64,000 bases of DNA from an uncultured Paracoccaceae bacterium. GTDB taxonomy: Bacteria; Pseudomonadota; Alphaproteobacteria; Rhodobacterales; Rhodobacteraceae. The stretch lies in assembly GCA_947488605.1 (NCBI GenBank), contig CANKZJ010000004.1, positions 186,001 through 250,000 of the forward strand, read 5' to 3'. A model generated the notes under the pieces. The model made no database searches. It saw nothing but the letters and a program-made list of their open reading frames with translations, and had not been told where the DNA came from. Positions 9,433 to 16,415 of this stretch are shown piece by piece (position 1 is the stretch's first letter; each line of letters opens with the position of its first letter). The position numbers were made by a program, and so were the translations under genes.

Positions 9433-9636
9433 ATGTCAGTTGCGAAGGTTACAGAGATCATTTCGTCATCGTCAAAATCTTTTGATGATGCCGTCGAGAA
9501 CGGGATCAAGCGGGCGTCGAAGACGCTTAAGGGGATAACGGGTGCCTGGGTGGCGGATCAGAAAGTCACGGTCAAAGACGGCAAGATCCAAGAGTATCGC
9601 GTCGTGATGAAAGTTACGTTCATTCTTGAAGGTTAA
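9433..9636 (+). CDS. Dodecin family flavin-binding protein
   Basis: A 67-residue protein with the single-domain dodecin pattern: MSVAKVTEIISSSS, a helix SFDDAVENGIKRASKTL, then GITGAWVADQKVTVKDGKIQEYRV and a final beta strand VVMKVTFILEG. Dodecins assemble into hollow 12-mers that bind flavins (riboflavin in bacteria, FMN in some); the stacking tryptophan is present in GAWV. A strong AAGGGAGA site at 9421-9428 precedes the ATG and fixes this start against the longer open frame from 9385. A terminator follows seven bases after the stop. Confidence 0.93.
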   Translation: MSVAKVTEIISSSSKSFDDAVENGIKRASKTLKGITGAWVADQKVTVKDGKIQEYRVVMKVTFILEG

Positions 9637-9642
9637 ACAAAA

Positions 9643-9668
9643 AATGGGCGCTATAAAAAGCGCCCATT
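9643..9668. terminator. Bidirectional intrinsic terminator
   Basis: A perfect 10-bp inverted repeat, AATGGGCGCT and AGCGCCCATT, with a six-base loop. It has an A-run on its left (a U-run for minus-strand RNA) and lies between the converging dodecin and csp genes, so it can end both. Confidence 0.85.
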
Positions 9669-9695
9669 CTCGAAAAGTGAGACGGCAAATGCCTT

Positions 9696-9905
9696 TTAGT
9701 CAGCAAGTGTCAGGTTAATCGCGCTTTCGCGTCCATCACGACCAGCTTCGATGTCAAAGTTGACTTTTTGGTCATCCTTGAGGCCGGTAAGACCGGAGCG
9801 CTCGACTGCTGAGATATGGACGAAAACGTCCTTAGCGCCACCATCGGGTGCAATAAAGCCATACCCTTTAGTGGTGTTGAACCATTTGACAGTGCCTGAA
9901 GCCAT
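9696..9905 (-). CDS. Cold-shock domain protein (first of tandem pair)
   Basis: A 69-residue CspA-type nucleic-acid-binding protein: [20 protein letters not shown] carries RNP1 (KGYGFI) and [10 protein letters not shown] carries RNP2 (VFVHI). Such proteins melt RNA structure in the cytosol and are often induced by cold. It is nearly identical to the neighbour at 10141-10347 over most of its length (Y/F in RNP1, K/Q in the linker and T/A near the end differ), so the pair is a tandem duplication. Its leader contains the shared hairpin described at 9927-9947 and a conserved block at 9966-10003. The ribosome site is AAGGAAAC, about ten bases before the ATG. Confidence 0.95.
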   Translation of the reverse strand: MASGTVKWFNTTKGYGFIAPDGGAKDVFVHISAVERSGLTGLKDDQKVNFDIEAGRDGRESAINLTLAD

Positions 9906-9926
9906 GTCCTTGTTTCCTTATCTAGT

Positions 9927-9947
9927 CCGCTCGCGGAAGTGCAGCGG
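9927..9947 (-). promoter_or_regulatory. Structured leader hairpin of upstream csp gene (copy 1)
   Basis: On the minus strand, arms CCGCT and AGCGG enclose GC-ACTTCC-GC plus one bulged G. The same hairpin with different arms but the same core stands in front of the neighbouring csp gene (10371-10393). The loop UUCC can pair with the GGAA of the ribosome site at 9912-9919. The structure is read by eye; a regulatory role is inference. Confidence 0.55.
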
Positions 9948-9965
9948 TATGGCTCGGTCAAACGT

Positions 9966-10003
9966 GATCGAGAGACTGGGCCGATAGAGGAGACAGTGGT
10001 CGA
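9966..10003 (-). promoter_or_regulatory. Conserved upstream block of csp copy 1
   Basis: Plus-strand GATCGAGAGACT (9966-9977) and ACAGTGGTCGA (9993-10003) recur, with almost the same spacing, upstream of the second csp gene at 10413-10424 and 10441-10451. Each lies about 60-105 bases before its ATG. The block is either the promoter region or the 5' part of the leader; no clear -35/-10 pair was identified. Confidence 0.5.
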
Positions 10004-10097
10004 TTAGTTAACGTTGCCGCGACATTATGGCACGGCAAGCGATAATTTTCAAGGTTTGGGGGGCGGGGTGCAATCACTGCTCGGCAGTGAATGTGCA

Positions 10098-10122
10098 GTG
10101 GCGCGCGGATGCCGCACGCCAC
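10098..10122 (-). terminator. Stem-loop downstream of csp copy 2
   Basis: An 11-bp stem with a three-base loop. On the plus strand one pair is C-A, on the minus strand it becomes a G-U wobble, so the structure suits minus-strand RNA, that is the 3' end of the csp gene at 10141-10347. It lacks a U-run, so it may be a processing or stability hairpin. A second hairpin, TCACTGC-TCG-GCAGTGA, follows at 10074-10090. Confidence 0.45.
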
Positions 10123-10140
10123 GATTTTAGAAACTATCGC

Positions 10141-10347
10141 TTACGCGAGAGCGAGGTTTACCGCAGATTCGCGGCCATCACGGCCAGCTTCGATGTCAAA
10201 AGTTACTTTTTGATCATCCTGCAGGCCTGTAAGGCCGGAACGCTCGACTGCGGAGATATGAACGAATACGTCCTTCGCGCCGCCATCGGGAGCGATAAAG
10301 CCGAAGCCTTTAGTTGTGTTAAACCATTTCACGGTGCCAGTAGCCAT
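10141..10347 (-). CDS. Cold-shock domain protein (second of tandem pair)
   Basis: A 68-residue CspA-type protein with RNP1 KGFGFI and RNP2 VFVHI in the order expected for a five-strand OB fold. Role as for the neighbouring copy: single-stranded RNA/DNA binding and RNA chaperone activity. It lies upstream of copy 1 on the same strand with 235 bases between them, and each copy has its own leader, so they are probably transcribed separately. The ribosome site AAAGGAAA (10354-10361) is about nine bases before the ATG. The leader hairpin at 10371-10393 and the block at 10413-10451 match those of copy 1. Confidence 0.95.
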   Translation of the reverse strand: MATGTVKWFNTTKGFGFIAPDGGAKDVFVHISAVERSGLTGLQDDQKVTFDIEAGRDGRESAVNLALA

Positions 10348-10370
10348 CGTGTTTTTCCTTTAGTATCAAT

Positions 10371-10393
10371 GCTGTCCGCGAAAGTGCGACAGC
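10371..10393 (-). promoter_or_regulatory. Structured leader hairpin of csp copy 2
   Basis: On the minus strand, arms GCTGTC and GACAGC enclose GC-ACTTTC-GC plus a bulged G. Arm bases differ from copy 1 yet remain fully paired, while loop, clamp and bulge are kept, which is the pattern of a conserved RNA fold. The loop UUUC can pair with GAAA in the ribosome site at 10354-10361. Function is inferred. Confidence 0.55.
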
Positions 10394-10412
10394 TTGGCTT
10401 AGTCAGTGTCAA

Positions 10413-10451
10413 GATCGAGAGACTGTAGCCGAAAGGGAAAACAGTGGTCGA
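10413..10451 (-). promoter_or_regulatory. Conserved upstream block of csp copy 2
   Basis: Counterpart of 9966-10003: GATCGAGAGACT at 10413-10424 and ACAGTGGTCGA at 10441-10451. On the minus strand a TTGACA-like hexamer directly follows the first element and could be a -35 box. Duplicate with copy 1, so probably duplicated together with the gene. Confidence 0.5.
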
Positions 10452-10654
10452 GTTGGATAACGTCTGCACCAGTCATGTGGGCCTTTGGCCTCAAAAATTC
10501 AAGTGAAATTTTTATAACACCACCCAAAGACTTGCATTTCCGCGAAGTCTGCGCTTATTTTATTGGCAAGATTTCGCCGATCTGCATAACTCTTGTGAGA
10601 AACAAGAAGTTAGACTAGCTTCGACTAGCGGGGCGCATGGTACAAGGATCCAGA

Positions 10655-10969
10655 ATGAACTATTCCACCGCGTTGAGTTCTGCCTTCATAACTTTCGCCT
10701 TATTGGCTTCGCCTGTCATTGCTGAAAACCATGTAGCCGCTTTTGGGGCAACGGTTTATGGGAACGAAGATTGCAACAACGACGCTGATTTTCTCACGGA
10801 GAACGGCATCGTTTGCACCGCGGTTTTCTCAAGCACGAACGTATGGGATTTTCTCAACAATTTGCAGCGCAGGATCACTTTGCCCGAGCTTGTTGATCTG
10901 AACCCGAACCTCGAAATCGTTGATTTTGAAACGGTCATCAATGGCATAACCTTCGTCCGCGTGCGCTAA
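10655..10969 (+). CDS. Small secreted protein with a divergent LysM-like module
   Basis: A 104-residue protein. The ATG at 10655 follows an AAGGA site and begins a signal peptide (NYSTALSSAFITFALLASPVIA) cut before ENHVAAFG. The mature part of about 80 residues has two cysteines (EDCNN and GIVCTAV) and then a segment, VWDFLNNLQRRITLPELVDLNPNL ... INGITFVRV, whose spacing of WDFL, LPELVDLNPNL and a final hydrophobic strand resembles LysM peptidoglycan-binding modules. That resemblance is by eye and weak; otherwise I do not recognise the protein. It stands alone between the csp pair and ettA, with its own terminator. Confidence 0.72.
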   Translation: MNYSTALSSAFITFALLASPVIAENHVAAFGATVYGNEDCNNDADFLTENGIVCTAVFSSTNVWDFLNNLQRRITLPELVDLNPNLEIVDFETVINGITFVRVR

Positions 10970-10976
10970 GGAAAAA

Positions 10977-11005
10977 CGAAGCCGCCATGTTAGTGGCGGA
11001 CTTCG
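10977..11005. terminator. Hairpin terminator between converging genes
   Basis: Arms CGAAGCCGCCA and TGGCGG-A-CTTCG with a six-base loop and one bulged A. It lies between the small secreted protein gene and the end of ettA, which converge here; the U-run is poor. Confidence 0.6.
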
Positions 11006-11023
11006 CATTCATTGGCACCTATT

Positions 11024-12679
11024 CTAACGCACGAACTTCTTATGCTTCATCCGCTTAGGCTCCAACGCGTCTGCGCCAAGCCGTGATTTCTTGTCTTCTT
11101 CGTAATCTGTAAACGCGCCTTGGAACCATTCGACGTGCGCGTCGCCCTCAAAGGCGAGGATGTGTGTGCAAATCCGGTCGAGGAAGAACCGGTCGTGGCT
11201 GATGACGACAGCGCAGCCAGCAAAACTAACGAGCGCATCTTCAAGGGCGCGCAGAGTTTCAACATCAAGGTCGTTGGTCGGTTCGTCGAGTAGCAGAACG
11301 TTGCCACCAGATTTCAGCAATTTCGCCATATGCACGCGGTTACGTTCACCACCCGACAACAAGCCAACCTTTTTCTGTTGATCCCCACCTTTAAAGTTGA
11401 ACGCCGAGCAATAGGCGCGGCTATTCATCTGCGCATCACCCAATGGAATTATTTCAGCGCCACCTGTGATTTCTTCCCACACCGTAGCGTCTGCAGAAAG
11501 TGCGTCGCGTGATTGGTCAACGTAAGAGAGTTTGACTGTGTCGCCGTATTCAACACTGCCTTCATCAGGTTCTGCTTGACCAGTGAGCATCGAAAACAGC
11601 GTGGATTTACCCGCGCCATTAGGCCCAATAACACCAACGATGCCGCCGGGAGGCAGATCGAATGTCAGGTCTTCGATCAATAGTTTGTCGCCCATAGCTT
11701 TTTTCAGGCCATCAACTTCAATTACCTTAGACCCAAGCCGTGGACCGTTGGGAATAATGATCTGGGCGCGGCCCATCTTCTCTTTTTCAGACTGGTTGGC
11801 CAAATCATTGTAGGCGCTGATCCGCGCCTTGGATTTGGCCTGCCGCGCCTTTGCGCCTTGCTGCATCCATTCAAGCTCGCGTTGCAGCGTGCGTTGTTTG
11901 GATTTGTCGTCTTTTGCTTCACGCTCAAGCCGCTTAGCCTTGGCCTCTAGCCAGCTAGAGTAGTTTCCTTCATGCGGAATGCCCGAACCGCGGTCCAGTT
12001 CCAAAATCCAACCCGTGATCGCATCTAGGAAGTAACGATCGTGGGTCACGATCAGAATTGTCCCTTTGTAATCAATCAGGTGCTGTTGCAGCCAAGCAAT
12101 GGTTTCTGCGTCCAAGTGGTTGGTCGGTTCGTCTAGCAGCAACATGTCGGGCGCATCCAGCAAAAGCTGACACAAGGCCACACGGCGCTTTTCACCACCT
12201 GAAAGTGTTGTCACGTCAGCGTCGTCTGGCGGGCAACGCAACGCCTCCATCGAGATGTCGATTTGTGCGTCGAGATCCCAGAGGTTGGCGGCATCGATTT
12301 GATCCTGAAGCTGCGCCATTTCATCGGCGGTTTCCTCAGAGTAGTTCATCGCAACTTCGTTGTAGCGATCAAGGATCGCCTTCTTGTCAGCGACTCCCAG
12401 CATTACATTCTCGCGCACAGTTAGGTTGGCATCGAGTTCGGGCTCTTGCGGCAGATAGCCGACGCGCGCACCTTCAGCGGCCCATGCTTCGCCTGCGAAG
12501 TCTTTGTCCTGACCCGCCATAATCCGCATCAGTGTCGATTTACCCGTGCCGTTCACGCCAACGACGCCGATTTTGACACCGGGCAGGAAGTTCAGCCGGA
12601 TGTTTTCAAATACCTTTTTCCCACCAGGATAGGTTTTGGACACGCCGTCCATGAAGTAGACGAATTGATTGGCAGCCAT
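11024..12679 (-). CDS. ettA: Energy-dependent translational throttle protein EttA (ABC-F)
   Basis: A 551-residue soluble ABC-F ATPase with two nucleotide-binding domains and no membrane segment. Walker A motifs are GVNGTGKST (about residue 40) and GPNGAGKST (about 352); signatures LSGGEKRRVALC and LSGGERNRVHMA; Walker B LLLDEPTNHLDAE and LLLDEPTNDLDVE. Between them lies the charged linker (KAKRLEREAKDDKSKQR onward) that reaches into the ribosome, and an arm insertion in domain 1. EttA binds the ribosomal E site and gates the first elongation step according to ATP/ADP ratio. Length and arrangement match EttA rather than Uup or YheS. Confidence 0.95.
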   Translation of the reverse strand: MAANQFVYFMDGVSKTYPGGKKVFENIRLNFLPGVKIGVVGVNGTGKSTLMRIMAGQDKDFAGEAWAAEGARVGYLPQEPELDANLTVRENVMLGVADKKAILDRYNEVAMNYSEETADEMAQLQDQIDAANLWDLDAQIDISMEALRCPPDDADVTTLSGGEKRRVALCQLLLDAPDMLLLDEPTNHLDAETIAWLQQHLIDYKGTILIVTHDRYFLDAITGWILELDRGSGIPHEGNYSSWLEAKAKRLEREAKDDKSKQRTLQRELEWMQQGAKARQAKSKARISAYNDLANQSEKEKMGRAQIIIPNGPRLGSKVIEVDGLKKAMGDKLLIEDLTFDLPPGGIVGVIGPNGAGKSTLFSMLTGQAEPDEGSVEYGDTVKLSYVDQSRDALSADATVWEEITGGAEIIPLGDAQMNSRAYCSAFNFKGGDQQKKVGLLSGGERNRVHMAKLLKSGGNVLLLDEPTNDLDVETLRALEDALVSFAGCAVVISHDRFFLDRICTHILAFEGDAHVEWFQGAFTDYEEDKKSRLGADALEPKRMKHKKFVR

Positions 12680-12767
12680 TGGGGGACGCTCCGATAAGAT
12701 CAGGGTTTTGCCCTAGATAGCGATGGTGCGGGGCAGGGGCAATGCGTTGTGGGCAGGGAATTCGCCA

Positions 12768-13139
12768 CTACGGCGGGGACATTTCCTGCCAAAGCTGGAT
12801 TGGATTGCCTTCTGGATCACTCAGGCGGGCAAATCGTCCGTTAGGGTAGCGCTCCGGTGCGACCTCGACTGCGATGCCTGCGTCGTTCAGTGCCGCGACT
12901 GCAACATCGAGGTCAGCGACGCGAAAATTTATCATCCACTGCTGGTCTAGGTTTCCGAAATAAATGGTGTCTTCTTTGAAAGGTGCAAAAACCGTCGTTC
13001 CACTCTCTTGTGTCCAAGCTGGATCATCGTAGCTATCCGTTACCTGATTAATTCCGAATGTCTCCTCATACCAACGGCCGAGCGCTTCGGGGTCTTTTGC
13101 CCGAAAGAAGATGCCGCCTATGCCCAGTACATTGATCAT
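12768..13139 (-). CDS. VOC (glyoxalase/bleomycin resistance) family protein
   Basis: A 123-residue protein with the beta-alpha-beta-beta-beta pattern of one vicinal-oxygen-chelate domain pair: GIGGIFFRAKDPEALGRWYEETFGI, then IYFGNLDQQWMINFRVADLDVAVAAL and the closing RFARLSDPEGNPIQLWQ, where the last segment holds the usual metal-ligand glutamate position. Families of this shape include glyoxalases, dioxygenases and antibiotic-binding proteins; no substrate can be assigned. It lies between ettA and the MBL-fold gene, all on the minus strand. Confidence 0.85.
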   Translation of the reverse strand: MINVLGIGGIFFRAKDPEALGRWYEETFGINQVTDSYDDPAWTQESGTTVFAPFKEDTIYFGNLDQQWMINFRVADLDVAVAALNDAGIAVEVAPERYPNGRFARLSDPEGNPIQLWQEMSPP

Positions 13140-13174
13140 TCTTGTCTCCCGTCAAAGTGATTTTCAGGTTACTG

Positions 13175-14023
13175 TTAGAACACGATTACCATACCATCTT
13201 TGCCTAGCAAAAAAGGCCCGTCCCAATGTTCGCGTGCGGCCGTCTCCCAATGCTGATCGGTGAAGTCAGGGTCGCCGTCAGGTACCATGTGGTTCAGGGC
13301 GAGTTGTTTGACACCTGCATCGCGCGCGATGCGTCCAACATCAACGGCGTCAGTATGACTGCGCAGGATATGTGTGCGCAGCCGTTCATCGCCGTTGGTC
13401 ATGCGGGCACAGAGTGCTTCAACGCCTTCGCGCAACATGGCTTCATGAACCAGTAAGTCGGCCCCTTTGGCGAATGGTGCCATTTCGTCCATGTAAGCGG
13501 TGTCACCCGAAAGGACGACTGATTTGCCAGATGCTTCAAACCGCAGGGCGAATGTGTCTGTGATAGGGGGGTGGATGTTGCGCATCGTGCGCAGGGTGAC
13601 GGCATCGAAGGTCATCTCGTCTTTGATCACTTGGATATCTGCGAGGCTATTGAAATCGCACCGCCCTTCGTCGCGGATGCGCAGGTCGATGTCAAAACGC
13701 ATGCTATTTTGGAAACCTGCCCAATAAGCATCCAAGCCCTTTGGACCGATGACAGGGATTGTACGGTTCAGGCCAGCCGTCCACGCTGTGTGAAAGAATG
13801 GTCCCAGTTCAAGATAGTGATCTGAATGCAGGTGGGTGATCACGATCAAGTCTATGTCAGTCAGCGCGACGCCTTGATCGCAGATACCGCGCGTGGCCCC
13901 CAGACCTGCATCGACCAAGATCGTTTTGCCACCAAGCCGCAACAGCATTGATGTCGGCATGTTGGAGCCGGGCCTAATTGCAGGCCCGCCTTTAACGCCC
14001 ATCAGAGCAAGACTATCTGACAT
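13175..14023 (-). CDS. MBL-fold metallo-hydrolase (RNase Z / arylsulfatase-like)
   Basis: A 282-residue metallo-beta-lactamase-fold enzyme. The metal-binding signature HLHSDH is at residues 64-69, preceded by ILVDAGLGA, with later ligands in LSGDTAYM (aspartate), LVHEAML and the final LNHMVPDGD region. The internal ATG of MSDSLALMG was preferred over an ATG eight codons upstream (14047) because the family usually starts here; this is a modest preference. The order of motifs fits the RNase Z-like/arylsulfatase branch, which acts on phosphodiester or ester substrates. There is no signal peptide in the shorter form, so it is probably cytosolic. Confidence 0.87.
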   Translation of the reverse strand: MSDSLALMGVKGGPAIRPGSNMPTSMLLRLGGKTILVDAGLGATRGICDQGVALTDIDLIVITHLHSDHYLELGPFFHTAWTAGLNRTIPVIGPKGLDAYWAGFQNSMRFDIDLRIRDEGRCDFNSLADIQVIKDEMTFDAVTLRTMRNIHPPITDTFALRFEASGKSVVLSGDTAYMDEMAPFAKGADLLVHEAMLREGVEALCARMTNGDERLRTHILRSHTDAVDVGRIARDAGVKQLALNHMVPDGDPDFTDQHWETAAREHWDGPFLLGKDGMVIVF

Positions 14024-14083
14024 CCCATGCCTCCGACCAAGCGCCACGCCAAACCCAATAATACTGGCGCTTGGCGAGGGCGG

Positions 14084-15007
14084 TCACAACCCCAGTTTTG
14101 AGGCCTCGGAATAAAGACCAACAGTCGCGTTCATTCCTCCGGTCAGAGCGTTCGCTTTATGGAACATGATCGACAGGTGTTCGGCATCAAGCGTTTGTTC
14201 GGCCAGCGCTGCGTCGACAATCGGACGCACTTGGCTCCACGTCTCAAGAACACCATCAAGACCTGACGCAATCGCGTCATTTGGCGGGGGATTGATGCCT
14301 GCCTCCGTCATACCAAAGCGTAGTGCTGAAAGCGATGCATCAAAAGTCTCGCTAGTCGTTTTCAATTCGGCCATCGCGGTTTCTACGTTAATGCCAGCTG
14401 CAATCAGGCAAACATTCTTGGACATGCGTTGTGCGAGCATTCGTTGGCGGCCCGCGATGTCGATCAGCATAGCATCTGCTTGTAGGACGGCAGCGGGGTG
14501 TGCGTATTGCCCGACAATCACAGTGACCATGACTTTTGCCATTTCCAAAAGTGGAGCAGATTGTTCTGCAATCATAGCAATGTCTTCTAGGCTCGCGTCG
14601 CCGTTTGCAGCAGGCTGCGCCAGTTCAGCGATTGGCGCCCAAAGATCATTTAGTTTGCCGATACCGACTTGTGTCTTGCGCCGCTCTTCAACACCTATGA
14701 TGCCAAGATCCGGATTGCCAAACTCAAGTGCCGCGGTGATCATCTCGAATTCAGCGGCTGCAGCAGTCAGCAACGCGGAAGTGTCAGCAGTATCTACGCC
14801 GAGTTGGGTATAGCATGCGGCAGCTGGAACCCGTTGGCTCAGCATTCTGAGTTTACCAGAAAGGTCAATCCGTTGGCTGCCGCCAATGTCTTCGAGGTTT
14901 TGTGCGGTTGCTGGGGCTGACGTAAGAGCCACTGCCGCAGCAATCATAGTGGCCCGCAGAGCGCGCGCCAATTTCACCCAGCCAAAGCTGGTCTGATCGT
15001 TTTGCAT
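14084..15007 (-). CDS. Secreted protein with two PilJ-like (type IV pili sensor) modules
   Basis: A 307-residue protein with a signal peptide (hydrophobic MIAAAVALTSAPATAQ) and no later membrane segment or signalling domain. It contains an internal duplication: module 1 begins GSQRIDLSGKLRMLSQR (about residue 43) and module 2 DIAGRQRMLAQRMSKNVCLI (about 183). The xGRQRMLSQR pattern is that of the PilJ / NarX-type four-helix sensor region (PF13675-like) normally found outside the membrane in chemoreceptors and nitrate-sensing kinases. Here it occurs alone, so it is most likely a periplasmic ligand-binding protein whose partner is elsewhere. Ligand unknown. Confidence 0.82.
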   Translation of the reverse strand: MQNDQTSFGWVKLARALRATMIAAAVALTSAPATAQNLEDIGGSQRIDLSGKLRMLSQRVPAAACYTQLGVDTADTSALLTAAAAEFEMITAALEFGNPDLGIIGVEERRKTQVGIGKLNDLWAPIAELAQPAANGDASLEDIAMIAEQSAPLLEMAKVMVTVIVGQYAHPAAVLQADAMLIDIAGRQRMLAQRMSKNVCLIAAGINVETAMAELKTTSETFDASLSALRFGMTEAGINPPPNDAIASGLDGVLETWSQVRPIVDAALAEQTLDAEHLSIMFHKANALTGGMNATVGLYSEASKLGL

Positions 15008-15102
15008 TTTGGGAAAATCCTTTAGTATTTCGGCAACAGCCGTTTCTCGTTAACATTTCACTAGTGCTGGGCTTGAAAGCCAACACCGCCACTCAGCCGG
15101 AC

Positions 15103-15138
15103 AAAAAAGCCAGCGCCTGCGGCGTACTGCCTCAGGCG
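15103..15138 (-). terminator. Terminator-like hairpin in the leader of the PilJ-type gene
   Basis: CGCCTG (15114-15119) and CAGGCG (15133-15138) can pair; on the minus strand a run of six U (15103-15108) follows a few bases later. It lies about 100 bases upstream of the PilJ-type ATG, so it may be an attenuator or a back-up terminator. The loop is long and the stem short, so this is tentative. Confidence 0.35.
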
Positions 15139-15256
15139 TGTTCATAAATACTACAACACGCCCAGTGATTGTACGAAAAAGCGTGAGAACCTACCCAAAA
15201 GTATATTAATTACAGCCTTATAAGCGAGATTGCGCCGATTTAGGAGGAGAGCAAAA

Positions 15257-15284
15257 AAAAGGCCCCGCCGTAACGGGGCCTTTT
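15257..15284 (-). terminator. Intrinsic terminator of the xdh / BMP transporter run
   Basis: Perfect stem GGCCCCG / CGGGGCC with a six-base loop, extended by A-U pairs and flanked by A8 and T4 runs. It sits 20 bases after the stop of the BMP binding-protein gene and closes the long minus-strand operon. Confidence 0.88.
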
Positions 15285-15304
15285 CATCAGATTCGTTTCG
15301 CGGG

Positions 15305-16384
15305 TTACTGCGGAATTTCCGCGTCCAGACCTTCAACATAGAAGTTCATGCCAGCCAATGTACCATCATCCGCAATTTCGCCGTCAGCCAACCAAGCTGT
15401 GCCGTCTTGGCGATTAATCGGACCAGTGAAGGCGTGGTACTCACCAGTGCGCAGACGCTCTATCATATCCTCGGCAGAGGCTTTGATTTCTGCGGGAACC
15501 GCGTCACTGATTTCACCGATTGCAACCATGCCTGGGCCGATGCCGTCCCACGTGTCTTTGCTTTCCCATGTGCCATCCATGACCGCTTGTGTGCGGGCGA
15601 TGTAGTAAGGGGCCCAATCGTCGATGATGGACGATACGCGTGGGAATGGACCGAACTCTGCCATGTCTGAGGCTTGGCCAAAGGTTACGACGTTACCCGC
15701 AGCCTGAGCCGCAGCTTGTGGTGCTGTCGAGTCGGTGTGCTGCAAGATGACGTCAGCGCCTTGTTCAATCAAAACGGTGGCAGCTTCAGCTTCTTTTGCA
15801 GGGTCAAACCATGTGTAGGCCCAAACGATCTTGAACTCGACGTCTGGGTTCACTTCGCGTGCGTGGATAAACGCAGAGTTGATGCCGCGGATAACTTCCG
15901 GAATTGGGAAGGACGCGATGTAACCGATGATGTTGCTCTCAGTCATTTGACCGGCGATGTGGCCCTGCACGGCACGGCCTTCGTAGAAACGAGCCGAGTA
16001 TGTAGAGACGTTATCGGCGCGCTTATAGCCCGTTGCATGCTCGAACTTTACGTCCGGGAATTGGGCAGCCACGTTGATTGTTTGATCCATATAGCCGAAC
16101 GACGTTGTGAAGATCAGGTCAGCGCCTTGCAGCGCCATCTGTGTCATCACACGCTCGGCGTCTGGGCCTTCTGGCACGCTTTCAACGAACACTGTTTCAA
16201 CTTTGTCGCCGAATGCTTCTTCAACAGCCAAACGGCCCTTGTCGTGCTCATAAGTCCAACCGCCGTCGCCGATTGGCCCGACGTAGACGAAACCAACTGT
16301 CGTTGGCTCGTGACCGTCGGCCGCGGCCCCAGTGGCCATGCCAAGTGCGAGTACCGCCCCGGCTAAAATTGTTTTCATTGTCAT
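15305..16384 (-). CDS. BMP family ABC transporter substrate-binding protein
   Basis: A roughly 359-residue periplasmic binding protein of the basic membrane protein / PnrA family, whose characterised members bind nucleosides or related purines. The signal peptide is MKTILAGAVLALGMATGAAA; the mature part opens with VGFVYVGPIGDGGWTYEHDKGR, a typical first strand and ligand loop, followed by LIFTTSFGYMDQ and GYIASFPIPEVIRGINSF-like blocks. ATG codons at 16390, 16384 and 16378 are in frame; 16384 is best placed after AAGGGG. It is the last gene of the run that starts at xdhA and supplies the binding subunit for the adjoining permeases and ATPase. Confidence 0.92.
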   Translation of the reverse strand: MTMKTILAGAVLALGMATGAAADGHEPTTVGFVYVGPIGDGGWTYEHDKGRLAVEEAFGDKVETVFVESVPEGPDAERVMTQMALQGADLIFTTSFGYMDQTINVAAQFPDVKFEHATGYKRADNVSTYSARFYEGRAVQGHIAGQMTESNIIGYIASFPIPEVIRGINSAFIHAREVNPDVEFKIVWAYTWFDPAKEAEAATVLIEQGADVILQHTDSTAPQAAAQAAGNVVTFGQASDMAEFGPFPRVSSIIDDWAPYYIARTQAVMDGTWESKDTWDGIGPGMVAIGEISDAVPAEIKASAEDMIERLRTGEYHAFTGPINRQDGTAWLADGEIADDGTLAGMNFYVEGLDAEIPQ

Positions 16385-16415
16385 TGTCATCCCCTTGGTG
16401 GTCTTAAGTATCGCC

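Noticed and set aside
10496..10520. AAAAATTC / GAAATTTTT near-palindrome as an operator
   Set aside because: AT-rich imperfect repeats of this kind are frequent by chance and nothing nearby points to a regulator.
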